Notes: a model not told the origin generated them from the sequence alone. A stretch of DNA of 36,537 bases from CAZWZG01 sp964638245 (GCA_964638245.1 CAZWZG010000010.1:1-36537); one strand, 5' to 3'; counted from the stretch's first letter, positions 7,965-15,948 are shown. A program made the numbers and translations.

Positions 7965-8816
7965 TCATCTTTGACATTGACAGCAGTAGAAAGACGACCG
8001 CCCCGATTGCACGATCCGGCGCACGTCGCCGCCACAGCCCGGTCGCGGGCAACGGGCGCCTTCGCGGTCGTACACAGCGAAATTGTGCTGGAAATAGCCA
8101 AGTTCCCCATCCGTCTGGCGGAAATCGCGCAAGGACGACCCGCCGGCTTCAATCGCCTCGGCAATCACGTCGCGCACATGGGCCGCCAGCGCCTCGAGGC
8201 GAGCGCGGCCAATGCGACCTGCATGGCGTTTCGGCGAGATGCCTGCGCGAAAAAGCGCCTCGCAGACGTAGATATTGCCCAAACCCGCCACGATGCGTTG
8301 ATCCAGCAGGGCAGATTTCACAGGCGTGCGTTTGCCCAAGAATTCCTCGGCAAGATGGGCTCCACTGAATGCGTTGCCGGTGGGTTCAGGACCGAGCGAT
8401 TTCAAAAGCCAATGCTCTTCAACCTCAAGCGTCGGGCAAAGATCAATCATCCCGAAGCGACGCGGGTCGTTGAATGTAACGCGCGTCCCGTTTTCGAAGT
8501 CGATCACCACGTGGTCGTGTTTTTCCATCGCCGGGTGATCGTGGACAAATCGTCCCAGTGGGTCGCCCGACACCAGCATGCGTCCCGACATTCCAAGGTG
8601 AATGATAAGCGTTTCGTGCGTGTCCAATGCGGCAAGAAGGTACTTTGACCGCCGTCCCATCGTCCCGATCCGCGCGCCTGTCAGTCGCGCCGGCAGGTCT
8701 GTGGGCATTGGCCAACGCAGATCGGGACGCCGCATCTCGACCGCGCTGACCCGTTGCCCTTCGACAACAGGCGCAAGGCCGCGGCGGACTGTTTCAACTT
8801 CTGGAAGTTCTGGCAT
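7965..8816 (-). CDS. mutM: Formamidopyrimidine-DNA glycosylase
   Basis: Base-excision repair enzyme that removes 8-oxoguanine and formamidopyrimidines and cleaves the backbone. The start is fixed by MPELPEVETVRRGL: Pro2 is the nucleophile and Glu3 the catalytic acid, so the protein must begin here even though the frame stays open upstream. The 283-residue protein also has the conserved lysine in GRRSKYLL, the helix-two-turn-helix segment LLDQRIVAGLGNIYVCEALF, and a C-terminal zinc finger. The finger has an unusual first pair spaced CX4C (CPRPGC), followed by CCQC. It diverges from ubiE. Confidence 0.95.
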   Translation of the reverse strand: MPELPEVETVRRGLAPVVEGQRVSAVEMRRPDLRWPMPTDLPARLTGARIGTMGRRSKYLLAALDTHETLIIHLGMSGRMLVSGDPLGRFVHDHPAMEKHDHVVIDFENGTRVTFNDPRRFGMIDLCPTLEVEEHWLLKSLGPEPTGNAFSGAHLAEEFLGKRTPVKSALLDQRIVAGLGNIYVCEALFRAGISPKRHAGRIGRARLEALAAHVRDVIAEAIEAGGSSLRDFRQTDGELGYFQHNFAVYDREGARCPRPGCGGDVRRIVQSGRSSFYCCQCQR

Positions 8817-8838
8817 GGGCTCCGGGTGCCACGTCGCA

Positions 8839-8866
8839 TTGTAACGGGGCGCAACAGTCCTATAAG
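8839..8866 (+). promoter_or_regulatory. Putative promoter of ubiE-ubiB
   Basis: TTGTAA (8839-8844) and TATAAG (8861-8866) are separated by 16 bases, and the -10 lies 28 bases before the ubiE ATG. On the opposite strand TACAAT overlaps the same -35 and could be the -10 of mutM, making this a compact divergent promoter. Confidence 0.5.
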
Positions 8867-8894
8867 TAACACCAATCTTCAAGGAGGCCCGATC

Positions 8895-9659
8895 ATGGCC
8901 GAACACGACGCACAACCATCGGAAAAAACGACCCATTTCGGAGCGGCCACAGTGCGCGAAGCCGAAAAGGCAGGTATGGTACGTGGTGTTTTTGAAAGTG
9001 TCGCATCGCGATACGACCTGATGAACGACCTTATGTCCGGTGGGGTGCACCGGCTGTGGAAAGACGCGATGATGGATTGGCTTGCCCCGCGTCCCGGCCA
9101 GCGATTGCTGGACGTCGCAGGCGGCACGGGTGACATCGCCTTTCGGTTTCTCAAGCGCGCACCGGGAGCGTCCGCGGTGGTGCTCGATATGACAGCCGAA
9201 ATGTTGGAGGCGGGAAAGACCCGGGCCGATGCTGAAGCGCTTGCAGGCCAAATGGAATGGATCGTAGGCGACGCGATGGCATTGCCCTTCGAGGATGCCA
9301 GTTTTGACGTCTATACGATTTCTTTTGGGATCCGGAATGTGACCCGCATTGAAGAGGCGCTGTCAGAAGCGCGCAGGGTCCTTAGACCGGGCGGCAGGTT
9401 GATGGTTCTCGAGTTTTCCGAGGTGCCCAATCCGCTGTTGCGTCAGATCTATGATCTTTATTCCTACAATATCATTCCGCCCATGGGGCAGGCCGTAACC
9501 GGGGATCGCGACAGCTATCAGTATCTGGTCGAATCCATCCGCCGTTTCCCCCGTCAGGAAGCGTTTGCCACGATGATCCGCGCGGCCGGGTTCGAGCAGG
9601 TCAAATATCGCAATCTGACGATGGGCGTGGCGGCGCTTCATTCCGGCTGGGTGCTCTAA
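8895..9659 (+). CDS. ubiE: Ubiquinone biosynthesis C-methyltransferase UbiE
   Basis: SAM-dependent methyltransferase that methylates the benzoquinol ring of demethoxyubiquinol (and demethylmenaquinol where present). The 254-residue protein shows the signature YDLMNDLMS (40-48), the SAM-binding motif LLDVAGGTGDIAF (71-83) and, near the middle, FDVYTISFGIRNV typical of UbiE. The ATG at 8895 is chosen because a very strong AAGGAGG lies 7 bases upstream; the open frame before it has no family resemblance. It is followed 3 bases later by ubiB, forming a quinone operon. Confidence 0.96.
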   Translation: MAEHDAQPSEKTTHFGAATVREAEKAGMVRGVFESVASRYDLMNDLMSGGVHRLWKDAMMDWLAPRPGQRLLDVAGGTGDIAFRFLKRAPGASAVVLDMTAEMLEAGKTRADAEALAGQMEWIVGDAMALPFEDASFDVYTISFGIRNVTRIEEALSEARRVLRPGGRLMVLEFSEVPNPLLRQIYDLYSYNIIPPMGQAVTGDRDSYQYLVESIRRFPRQEAFATMIRAAGFEQVKYRNLTMGVAALHSGWVL

Positions 9660-9662
9660 CAC

Positions 9663-11192
9663 GTGCGTGGTCCTCACAACATCTGGCGGCTGATCCGTAC
9701 GGGCGCGACGCTTGAGCGCACGGGCGCGATGCGGGTGACGCTGGACGCGTTCGGCGCGCCACGGAGCCTTCGCATTCTTGCCCGCGTCCTTGGCTGGCCA
9801 TTTGCGTGGCTGGGTCTTAAGGGCGATCCGTCACAACCGCCTTTGCCGCGCGCGCTGACGGCCTTGGGGCCGGCTTACATCAAGTTTGGCCAGATCCTGT
9901 CGACCCGCCCCGACGTTGTTGGCGATGATCTGGCTCGGCAGTTGCGGGTCCTACAGGATAGCCTTCCCCCCTTTGCTACGGCCGAGGCCAAGAAAATGGT
10001 CGCCCAAGAACTGGAAATCGACGTCGATGATGTCTTTGCCAGTTTCAGCGAGCCGGTCGCAGCCGCCTCGATCGCGCAGGTGCATAAGGCCCGGATCAGG
10101 GCTACTGGCGAAGATGTGGCGATCAAGGTGCTGCGGCCTCGTATCGAGGCGGCCTTCCGCAAGGACGTCGACGCGTTCTACTTCGCCGCGCGCATCATCG
10201 AGCTTTTCTCGCCATCTTCGCGACGTCTTAAGCCGATGGACGTCATCGAGCATTTCGAAGGTGTCGTGCTGGGCGAACTTGATTTGCGTTTGGAAACCTC
10301 GTCTGCCGCCGAATACGCCGCAACGACGGCCAAGGATGACGGATTTGCCGTGCCCAAGGTGCATTGGTTTCTGTCAGCGCGCCGGGTCATGACGCTGGAC
10401 TGGGTGGATGGGATTGCGGCCAGTGACGTTGCGGCCATTCAGGAGGCAGGGCACGATCGCGCGGCGCTGGGCACGAGCGTTCTCACGTACTTCCTGCGCC
10501 ATGCTTTGCGCGATGGCTATTTCCACGCGGACATGCACCAGGGCAACCTCAAGATTGCGCAGACCGGCGACATCGTTGCACTGGATTTCGGCATCATGGG
10601 GCGGCTCGATTCCTACACGCGGCGGGTCTACGCCGAAATCCTGTTCGGGTTTATCCGCAAGGATTATCGCCGCGTCGCCGAAGTCCATTTCGAAGCTGGC
10701 TATGTGCCCGCTGACCGCGATGTCGATGAATTTGCGCGCGCGCTGCGATCCGTTGGCGAACCCATTTTTGGTATGGACGCGTCACGGATTTCGATGGGTC
10801 GATTGCTGGCCTACCTGTTTGAAGTAACCGAGCGGTTTGGCATGGAAACACGCACCGAACTGATCCTTTTGCAGCGCACCATGGTCGTTGTTGAAGGGGT
10901 GTCGCGCTCGCTTAACCCGAACATCAATATCTGGGAAACCGCCCGCCCGGTTGTCGAAAGCTACATCAACGAGCACATCGGTCCCAAGGCCATCCTGCGC
11001 GACCTGACCAAAACAGTGCAGGTCCTGTCTCGGTTTGGCCCCAAAGTCCCTGAATTGGTCGAGGAAATGCTGATCCGTTCCGGGCAACCCCCCGAGCCCG
11101 AACGGCGCGGGCGCACGCGCGTCGGCGTGATCGGCGCGGTTGTAGGTGCCGCGGCAATGGCTGCTGGCATATGGATCGGCACTCAGCTTTAA
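9663..11192 (+). CDS. ubiB: UbiB atypical kinase-like protein for ubiquinone synthesis
   Basis: Membrane-associated atypical protein-kinase-like (ABC1/ADCK/COQ8) ATPase needed for ubiquinone biosynthesis; it probably acts on lipid extraction or complex assembly rather than as a protein kinase. The 509-residue protein starts at a GTG three bases after ubiE. Visible are the KxGQ motif YIKFGQILS (Lys74 to Gln77), the alanine-rich loop PVAAASIAQVHKA (131-143), the ATP lysine in VAIKVLRP (Lys155), the catalytic HADMHQGNL and the DFG-type ALDFGIMGRL. A C-terminal hydrophobic hairpin (about the last 22 residues) anchors it. Its stop overlaps the convergent flgD stop by 4 bases. Confidence 0.95.
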   Translation: MRGPHNIWRLIRTGATLERTGAMRVTLDAFGAPRSLRILARVLGWPFAWLGLKGDPSQPPLPRALTALGPAYIKFGQILSTRPDVVGDDLARQLRVLQDSLPPFATAEAKKMVAQELEIDVDDVFASFSEPVAAASIAQVHKARIRATGEDVAIKVLRPRIEAAFRKDVDAFYFAARIIELFSPSSRRLKPMDVIEHFEGVVLGELDLRLETSSAAEYAATTAKDDGFAVPKVHWFLSARRVMTLDWVDGIAASDVAAIQEAGHDRAALGTSVLTYFLRHALRDGYFHADMHQGNLKIAQTGDIVALDFGIMGRLDSYTRRVYAEILFGFIRKDYRRVAEVHFEAGYVPADRDVDEFARALRSVGEPIFGMDASRISMGRLLAYLFEVTERFGMETRTELILLQRTMVVVEGVSRSLNPNINIWETARPVVESYINEHIGPKAILRDLTKTVQVLSRFGPKVPELVEEMLIRSGQPPEPERRGRTRVGVIGAVVGAAAMAAGIWIGTQL

Positions 11193-11884
11193 AGGGCTGG
11201 ATCGCGCACGCCTGTGATCGCATCAGTGAACGCCAAAGCGCCGCCTTCCATAACCACCAGCGTCTGCCCATCCACGATCTGGATTTCCTCGACGGTGTTA
11301 TAGACCTCAAGCGGGATCGTCTCGGTCAGGTCTTCGCCCTGCGAAATCTCAATCCCGAACGTATAGAGACCTTCGGGAACAAGCGTTCCCTCTGCGTTCA
11401 TCCCGGCCCACAAAGCTCCTTCGGCATTCAGCGGAAGGACCTGGCGCGAAACCTCGTTCCCGGCCACATCAAATGCGACAAGGTTGGCCGATTGCGCCGA
11501 GCTTGGGATCGAGAATTCCAGCGGTTTCGGTGTAACGCCATCAAAGTAGGACGGGCCATTCGCCAGAACTTCCTTGCCGATCCAGTCGCTATAGGCGGAC
11601 AGGCCTGACGACCCAAGCAGAGCCTCAAGCGACTGCGTCAGATCAACGAGGTATTCGTTTGTGAGCGCTTGTTGCTCAACACTTGCAAACGTCGCGAGCT
11701 GGGTCGAGTATTCGGCGCTGTCCATTGGATTGAGCGGGTCCTGGTTTTCGAGCTGTGTGGTCATCAGCGTTAGGAACGTCTCGAAATCCGAGCTAAGGGT
11801 TGCACTTGCTGCCGCCGTTTCGGCGACGGCATTGGATTGGGTATTCGTGACCGTGGACTGGGTCGCGGAAATGGCGTCTGTCAT
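11189..11884 (-). CDS. flgD: Flagellar hook assembly protein FlgD
   Basis: Hook-capping scaffold that is exported to the rod tip and guides FlgE polymerisation, then leaves. The 231-residue protein has the family N-terminal motif FLTLMTTQLENQDPLNP (about 37-53) followed by the ATFASVEQQ segment, and a C-terminal beta domain (about 100-210) of the FlgD type. AAGGA lies about 9 bases upstream of the ATG. It follows fliK by 14 bases and is the last gene of that minus-strand unit, with its end overlapping ubiB. flgE itself is not in the window. Confidence 0.93.
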   Translation of the reverse strand: MTDAISATQSTVTNTQSNAVAETAAASATLSSDFETFLTLMTTQLENQDPLNPMDSAEYSTQLATFASVEQQALTNEYLVDLTQSLEALLGSSGLSAYSDWIGKEVLANGPSYFDGVTPKPLEFSIPSSAQSANLVAFDVAGNEVSRQVLPLNAEGALWAGMNAEGTLVPEGLYTFGIEISQGEDLTETIPLEVYNTVEEIQIVDGQTLVVMEGGALAFTDAITGVRDPAL

Positions 11885-11898
11885 TTTCGGTGTCCTTC

Positions 11899-13425
11899 CT
11901 AAAGACGAATGTCTAATCGCGCGCTGGGCGCTATGGTAAGAGTTTGTTTGATGACCGGGGTATCCGGTGTGTTTGCGGTGCCGCTAGACCTAAACCCGCC
12001 GCTATGGTCGCTGTCCCGCCCTTGGTCTGCGTGATCCGAACTGTCCCCAAAACTAAAGCCGACATCAGTGAACCCTTGGCGTTTGAGGTCCTCGGCCAGG
12101 ATGTCGATGTGGCGGCGGATCAGGTCTTGAGTCTCCGGCCGTTCGGCAATGATCTGGATCTGAACGCTGGTGTCGGTGGTCGACAGGGCAAGGCGCACGC
12201 GGCCCAATTCCTCGGGCGAAAGTTGAATTTCGACGGGTCCGTTTCGCAGACTTGGCGCCATTTCAGCCAACTGGGCCATGACTTGGGGCGGCAAGCCCGG
12301 TGCATTGGGCTGGAGCGTTGGTGGCGCTCCAGCGGGTCCAGTTGGGCCCGTCGGTATGAGTCCATCGCGCGCAAGGGGGATAATGTCACCACCTAACGCA
12401 AGCGACGCCTCAGTTTTGACCGCTGAAAGACCGGTTGCAATCTGGCCAGATGCAACCGCTGGAACGGGCGTCGCCGTGGACGGCGTCGCCGTTGCTTTTG
12501 CGACTTCAGGTGCCTTACGCGCCGGCTCTGCCAATTCGCCAGAGCGCAGTTGGGCAACGGTCACCGTCATTGGTGCCGTGGCTTGCGGGACTGGAGGCGC
12601 CGTAACTTGCGGAGCCGACGCCGGAGCCGTAGCGGTCGCCGGTTGGGCTTTTTTAGTGGGCGTTGGGGGCGCGGTGTTGATATCTGTTTTGGCGGATGTT
12701 GTCGTTTGAGCGACCTTCGCCGGGTTGGCACTATCTTGGCCCACGACCTCGGCCTGCGTGGATTGAGCAGGCGAAGAGGTTGCTGGTGCAGGAAACGTCC
12801 CTGTGCGCGGTACTGTTGTTTCATTGGGGCTCGGACTGCCCGGCAAGCCTTCCTTGAACTGAGGAAGGATCAAATCGGTTGCTGCGTGAGCCGCGAGCGG
12901 CGTCGTTGCAGTCGCCTTTGTCATAACGTCCGTCGCAACTGTCTTGGAGACGACTTCGGCTTCGGTTGTGGTCGGAGGGCTGAACGGCGTTTCCGCGGTC
13001 GGTGTCTGCGACGTGGAGGCTTTTTGATCTGATGCAGGTGGTGCTTCGCTTAGGCGGGTTTCACGCGAGACCGGGGGCGAGGGCAAATCAACTGGTTTTT
13101 GGTCTTGGTCGCTCTTTGGGGCATCGGCTAGCGCGTTAGCCGGACGCATTGCCTCACTTTGAGACGCTGTCTGATCTGACTTAGATGGCGTTTTAGAAGG
13201 CGCGGACAATTCGGTAGAGGTCTCAACAGGCCTAGCATCNNNNNNNNNNNNNNNNNNNNNNNNNNNNNNNNNNNNNNNNNNNNNNNNNNNNNNNNNNNNN
13301 NNNNNNNNNNNNNNNNNNNNNNNNNNNNNNNNNNNNNNNGCCTGCGCCATTTCGGGCACAAGTGCGGTCGTCTCTTTCGGCGTTCTACCGGTTTTGTCTG
13401 CCGGGGGCAGCAAAGGAAAATCCAT
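11899..13425 (-). CDS. fliK: Flagellar hook-length control protein FliK, with assembly gap
   Basis: Secreted molecular ruler that ends hook growth by switching export specificity at FlhB. The C-terminal domain is clear: LSPEELGRVRLAL (near 12190-12230) followed by a helix-rich segment matches the Flg_hook domain of FliK. The rest is a long low-complexity region rich in Thr, Pro, Ala and Lys, usual for FliK. Exactly 100 Ns (13240-13339) interrupt it. The parts on both sides happen to stay in one frame (508 residues with 34 unknown), but the real length is not known. It starts at 13425 with GGAG upstream and lies 14 bases before flgD. Confidence 0.82.
   Translation of the reverse strand: MDFPLLPPADKTGRTPKETTALVPEMAQXXXXXXXXXXXXXXXXXXXXXXXXXXXXXXXXXXDARPVETSTELSAPSKTPSKSDQTASQSEAMRPANALADAPKSDQDQKPVDLPSPPVSRETRLSEAPPASDQKASTSQTPTAETPFSPPTTTEAEVVSKTVATDVMTKATATTPLAAHAATDLILPQFKEGLPGSPSPNETTVPRTGTFPAPATSSPAQSTQAEVVGQDSANPAKVAQTTTSAKTDINTAPPTPTKKAQPATATAPASAPQVTAPPVPQATAPMTVTVAQLRSGELAEPARKAPEVAKATATPSTATPVPAVASGQIATGLSAVKTEASLALGGDIIPLARDGLIPTGPTGPAGAPPTLQPNAPGLPPQVMAQLAEMAPSLRNGPVEIQLSPEELGRVRLALSTTDTSVQIQIIAERPETQDLIRRHIDILAEDLKRQGFTDVGFSFGDSSDHADQGRDSDHSGGFRSSGTANTPDTPVIKQTLTIAPSARLDIRL
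13240..13339. other. Assembly gap of exactly 100 N inside fliK
   Basis: The run of 100 Ns is the conventional placeholder for a scaffold gap of unknown size, so no conclusion should rest on distances across it. It lies in the low-complexity ruler region of fliK, where internal repeats may have stopped the assembly. Confidence 0.97.
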
Positions 13426-13477
13426 ATCTCCATCCGCGTGTTCTGCCAGCGAATGGGACTTCCTAGCCGCAAGAGAC

Positions 13478-13492
13478 TTACCGGTTCTTTAC
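13478..13492. promoter_or_regulatory. Degenerate CtrA-like direct repeat between fliK and flgJ
   Basis: TTACCG occurs twice with an 11-base period (TTAC-N7-TTAC), the spacing of a CtrA box TTAA-N7-TTAA but with one mismatch per half-site. It lies in the 127-base divergent region and could serve fliK, flgJ or both. On the minus side TAGGAA falls 12 bases away, a weak -10. Confidence 0.3.
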
Positions 13493-13552
13493 CGAGAGGC
13501 GATATTCACGCTCTCAATCCATAGATTTTCCGAAGAATTGGAAGGATTGAAG

Positions 13553-13831
13553 ATGATAGATCCGGTAACGACGCAACCGCTACAGGTGACCGACAGTGAT
13601 CGGCCCCTGCGGGAAGCGGCGGAAAAGCTTGAAGCGGCTTTTTTGTCGGAGATGCTCAAGTCCGCGGGGTTTGGCGAGGCGCGGGAGGCGTTCGGCGGGG
13701 GCCCCGGCGAAGAGCAATTCGCGTCCTTCATGCGCACCGCGCAAGCTGAGGCTTGGGTTCAGCAAGGCGGTATCGGTCTTGCTGAAGCCTTGTTTGACGC
13801 CATGAAAGTGAGGGCCAATGACGCGGGTTGA
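13553..13831 (+). CDS. flgJ: FlgJ-like rod-binding protein without muramidase domain
   Basis: A 92-residue protein consisting only of the rod-binding domain found at the N-terminus of enterobacterial FlgJ: AAEKLEAAFLSEMLKSAG, then EEQFASFMRTAQAEAW and GIGLAEALFDAM. It probably caps the growing rod in the periplasm and recruits a peptidoglycan hydrolase. The muramidase half is absent, and a separate SltF-like transglycosylase lies at 27906-28661. The ATG at 13553 is chosen from AAGGA 6 bases upstream; the longer open frame before it overlaps fliK and has no family match. It overlaps the next gene by 14 bases. Confidence 0.88.
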   Translation: MIDPVTTQPLQVTDSDRPLREAAEKLEAAFLSEMLKSAGFGEAREAFGGGPGEEQFASFMRTAQAEAWVQQGGIGLAEALFDAMKVRANDAG

Positions 13832-14192
13832 GCGAGCCATCGACGCGCTGCGGGATGCGCTTGAGCAAGAAAGGGCGGCCCTTCGCGAAGGGCGCCTTGA
13901 TTTGATCACGCGAATGGCAGCGCAGAGGGAAACGTTGATGCAAGAACTGCGCGCCGCTGCGGTGGATGCACTTTCAGGATTGGATGCATCGATGATTGCG
14001 GCATTGAGGGCCGATGCTGAGGTCAATCAACGCCTTCTGATAGCGGCGGGACAAGGCATCAAGAGCGTCATCGACCGAATTGCCGCAATCCGGGAGGCTG
14101 CCGGAAAACTGACGACATACGGTGCGGACGGACTGAAAACCGATCATGTTCAGGCGCGATCGCAGTCTCGCAAACTGGAGCACAAAGCCTGA
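13818..14192 (+). CDS. FlgN-like flagellar export chaperone (putative)
   Basis: A 124-residue, almost fully helical protein (RVERAIDALRDALEQERAAL, then RMAAQRETLMQEL) ending in a polar, basic tail. The size, helical hairpin pattern and location between flgJ and flagellin match FlgN, the cytoplasmic chaperone that keeps the hook-filament junction proteins FlgK and FlgL ready for export. There is no single diagnostic motif, so the call is by pattern and context. Its start overlaps the flgJ stop by 14 bases, implying translational coupling. Confidence 0.65.
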   Translation: MTRVERAIDALRDALEQERAALREGRLDLITRMAAQRETLMQELRAAAVDALSGLDASMIAALRADAEVNQRLLIAAGQGIKSVIDRIAAIREAAGKLTTYGADGLKTDHVQARSQSRKLEHKA

Positions 14193-14238
14193 AAGTCGGT
14201 GGCATTTGAACGATTTCCGGACGTGGTTCTTCGAGTTT

Positions 14239-14253
14239 TTAACGCCCTCTTAA
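14239..14253. promoter_or_regulatory. Perfect CtrA-type box upstream of flagellin
   Basis: TTAA at 14239-14242 and TTAA at 14250-14253 are separated by exactly 7 bases, the known full-length CtrA box of Alphaproteobacteria. It lies 155 bases before the flagellin ATG. The corresponding -10 is unclear. CtrA control of motility is known in Rhodobacter capsulatus and several Roseobacters. Confidence 0.55.
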
Positions 14254-14341
14254 GGCCGCTTGCCGCATCTCTACCGGGCACCCTCAAGGTGGCACAGCTG
14301 TTGTCAAAGCTTCGGTCTGTACCTGTCAGAATGGCACGAGC

Positions 14342-14359
14342 GCGATCCGAGGGGATCGC
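14342..14359 (+). promoter_or_regulatory. Hairpin in flagellin leader, candidate FlbT target
   Basis: GCGATCC and GGATCGC form a perfect 7-bp stem with a 4-base GAGG loop, ending 49 bases before the flagellin ATG. In Caulobacter FlbT binds the flagellin mRNA leader and destabilises it; flbT lies two genes downstream here. An operator palindrome is the alternative reading. Confidence 0.4.
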
Positions 14360-14408
14360 ATTTGAACCACGGCGTAAAATTCGCGCCTGAAGTGAGAGGA
14401 GCCATGAA

Positions 14409-15941
14409 ATGGCAAGTATTCTGACAAACACCAGCGCCATGGTCGCGCTGCAAAACCTGCGCACAATCAACAGCAACCTTGTTGACACGCAGAACCAGAT
14501 CGCAACCGGTAAAAAAATCGCCACAGCCAAGGACAACTCGGCCATTTGGGCAGTGTCCAAAGTCCTTGAATCAGATGTCAACGCGTTCAAAGCGGTCAAT
14601 GACTCGCTGAACCTCGGCGACTCGACTGTCGCAGTTGCGCGTCAGGCGTCTGAAACGGTTTCGGATATTCTGACCGAACTCAAGGGCAATATCGTTGCTG
14701 CCCAGGAAGAGAACGTCGATCGTTCGAAAATCCAGGCGGATATCGATGCGCAGGTCGAGCAGATTCAGTCGATTGTTTCGGCGGCTCAGTTCAATGGCCT
14801 CAGCCTCGTTGAAGGGACCGAACAGGCGAGCATTGTTGGCTCGCTAGAGCGGACCGGTACTGGTGCTGTGACGGCAAGTGAGATTGCAATTCTTCGTCAA
14901 GACCTCACAACATCTGCAGGCACGTTCGGATCCGGAACATCCCTGAACGCAAACGTGGCGGTGTCTGACGCCACCTCGAATGCGTTGAACAATGATGGCA
15001 ACACTGCCGTCATCACATTCAACACCAATGCGGATTACTCGGCTGCTACGGCAAGCTTCACAATCGGTGGTGTGGTGGCCAGCTTCGCGGCTGGAGACCT
15101 GGGCACGGGTAACCAAGATGCGGCGGCCTCGGCATTCGCAGCGAAGGTCAACGCACTTGGGATCGAAGGCATCACCGCCGCTGCTGCGGGCGCGGACGTA
15201 ACCCTTACATCTACAAGAGCGTTCGAAGACGTCAACGTCACGGTTGACTCTGTGACCGGCAACGCAGCTGGAACACAGATCACTGCTCTTAACGGCACAG
15301 GATCGCTCACGCTGACGACGGGCGATATCTCAGAGCGTGCAGAGAGCCTGACGTTTGATCAAGCGGCTGCGGTGAAAGAAGGTGACGGATACCGTGTCAC
15401 GTTTGGTGGAGAAACATTTACCTATGTGGCCGGGCCAAATGAAACGTTTGAAGACGTGGCGCGCGGTCTGCAAGCAGCAATTGGCGGAACGGAACTGTCC
15501 GGTATCTCAACTTCAGTCGATCAGGATGCTAGCGGTGACTATGTTCTGAAGATCGACAACGCCAGCGACACAGATCTGACGCTTGCTGCCATCGGTAACG
15601 AAGACGGCGTGGCATCGGGGGGGCTTTTTGGCCTCGAAGAACTGAGCGTTTTGACCAATGACAGTGCCGCTGCGGCTCTGACGAGTATCGACACCTTCCT
15701 GAACACCGCGATTGACGCATCGGCTTCCTTCGGTTCGGCCCAAAGCCGGATTGAACTCCAGTCGGACTTCATCGGCAAGCTGACGGACTCGATCAAGACG
15801 GGTATCGGCTCGCTCGTGGACGCTGACCTTGAAGCGGCTTCGGCACGCTTGCAGGCGCTTCAGGTCCAGCAGCAGCTTGGTACGCAGTCGCTTTCGATCG
15901 CGAACCGGGCGCCGCAGTCGATCCTGGCCCTGTTCCAGTAA
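14409..15941 (+). CDS. fliC: Flagellin
   Basis: Filament subunit exported by the flagellar type III system. The N-terminal D0/D1 helices (about 1-150: MASILTNTSAMVALQNLRTI, DSLNLGDSTVAVARQASETV, AAQFNGLSLVEG) and the C-terminal D1/D0 (about 416-510, ending RAPQSILALFQ) are typical alphaproteobacterial flagellin. Between them lies an insert of about 265 residues, with two similar beta-rich units (about 203-270 and 316-383) that resemble flagellin hook-IN type modules. The ATG at 14409 has AGAGGA 8 bases upstream. The gene has a long leader with a CtrA box and a hairpin, and its own hairpin terminator, followed by flaF and flbT. Confidence 0.95.
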   Translation: MASILTNTSAMVALQNLRTINSNLVDTQNQIATGKKIATAKDNSAIWAVSKVLESDVNAFKAVNDSLNLGDSTVAVARQASETVSDILTELKGNIVAAQEENVDRSKIQADIDAQVEQIQSIVSAAQFNGLSLVEGTEQASIVGSLERTGTGAVTASEIAILRQDLTTSAGTFGSGTSLNANVAVSDATSNALNNDGNTAVITFNTNADYSAATASFTIGGVVASFAAGDLGTGNQDAAASAFAAKVNALGIEGITAAAAGADVTLTSTRAFEDVNVTVDSVTGNAAGTQITALNGTGSLTLTTGDISERAESLTFDQAAAVKEGDGYRVTFGGETFTYVAGPNETFEDVARGLQAAIGGTELSGISTSVDQDASGDYVLKIDNASDTDLTLAAIGNEDGVASGGLFGLEELSVLTNDSAAAALTSIDTFLNTAIDASASFGSAQSRIELQSDFIGKLTDSIKTGIGSLVDADLEAASARLQALQVQQQLGTQSLSIANRAPQSILALFQ

Positions 15942-15948
15942 GGCTAGT

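Noticed and set aside
7101..8648. Open frame of 515 codons on the plus strand
   Set aside because: It runs antisense across two real genes (enoyl-CoA hydratase and mutM) and their spacer.
8817..9251. N-terminal extension of MutM
   Set aside because: MutM must start with Met-Pro-Glu because Pro2 is the catalytic nucleophile; the extension overlaps ubiE.
14290..14304. Sigma54-like element TGGCAC-N5-TTGT before flagellin
   Set aside because: The -12 GC dinucleotide is replaced by GT and no enhancer site is visible; kept only as a weak possibility.
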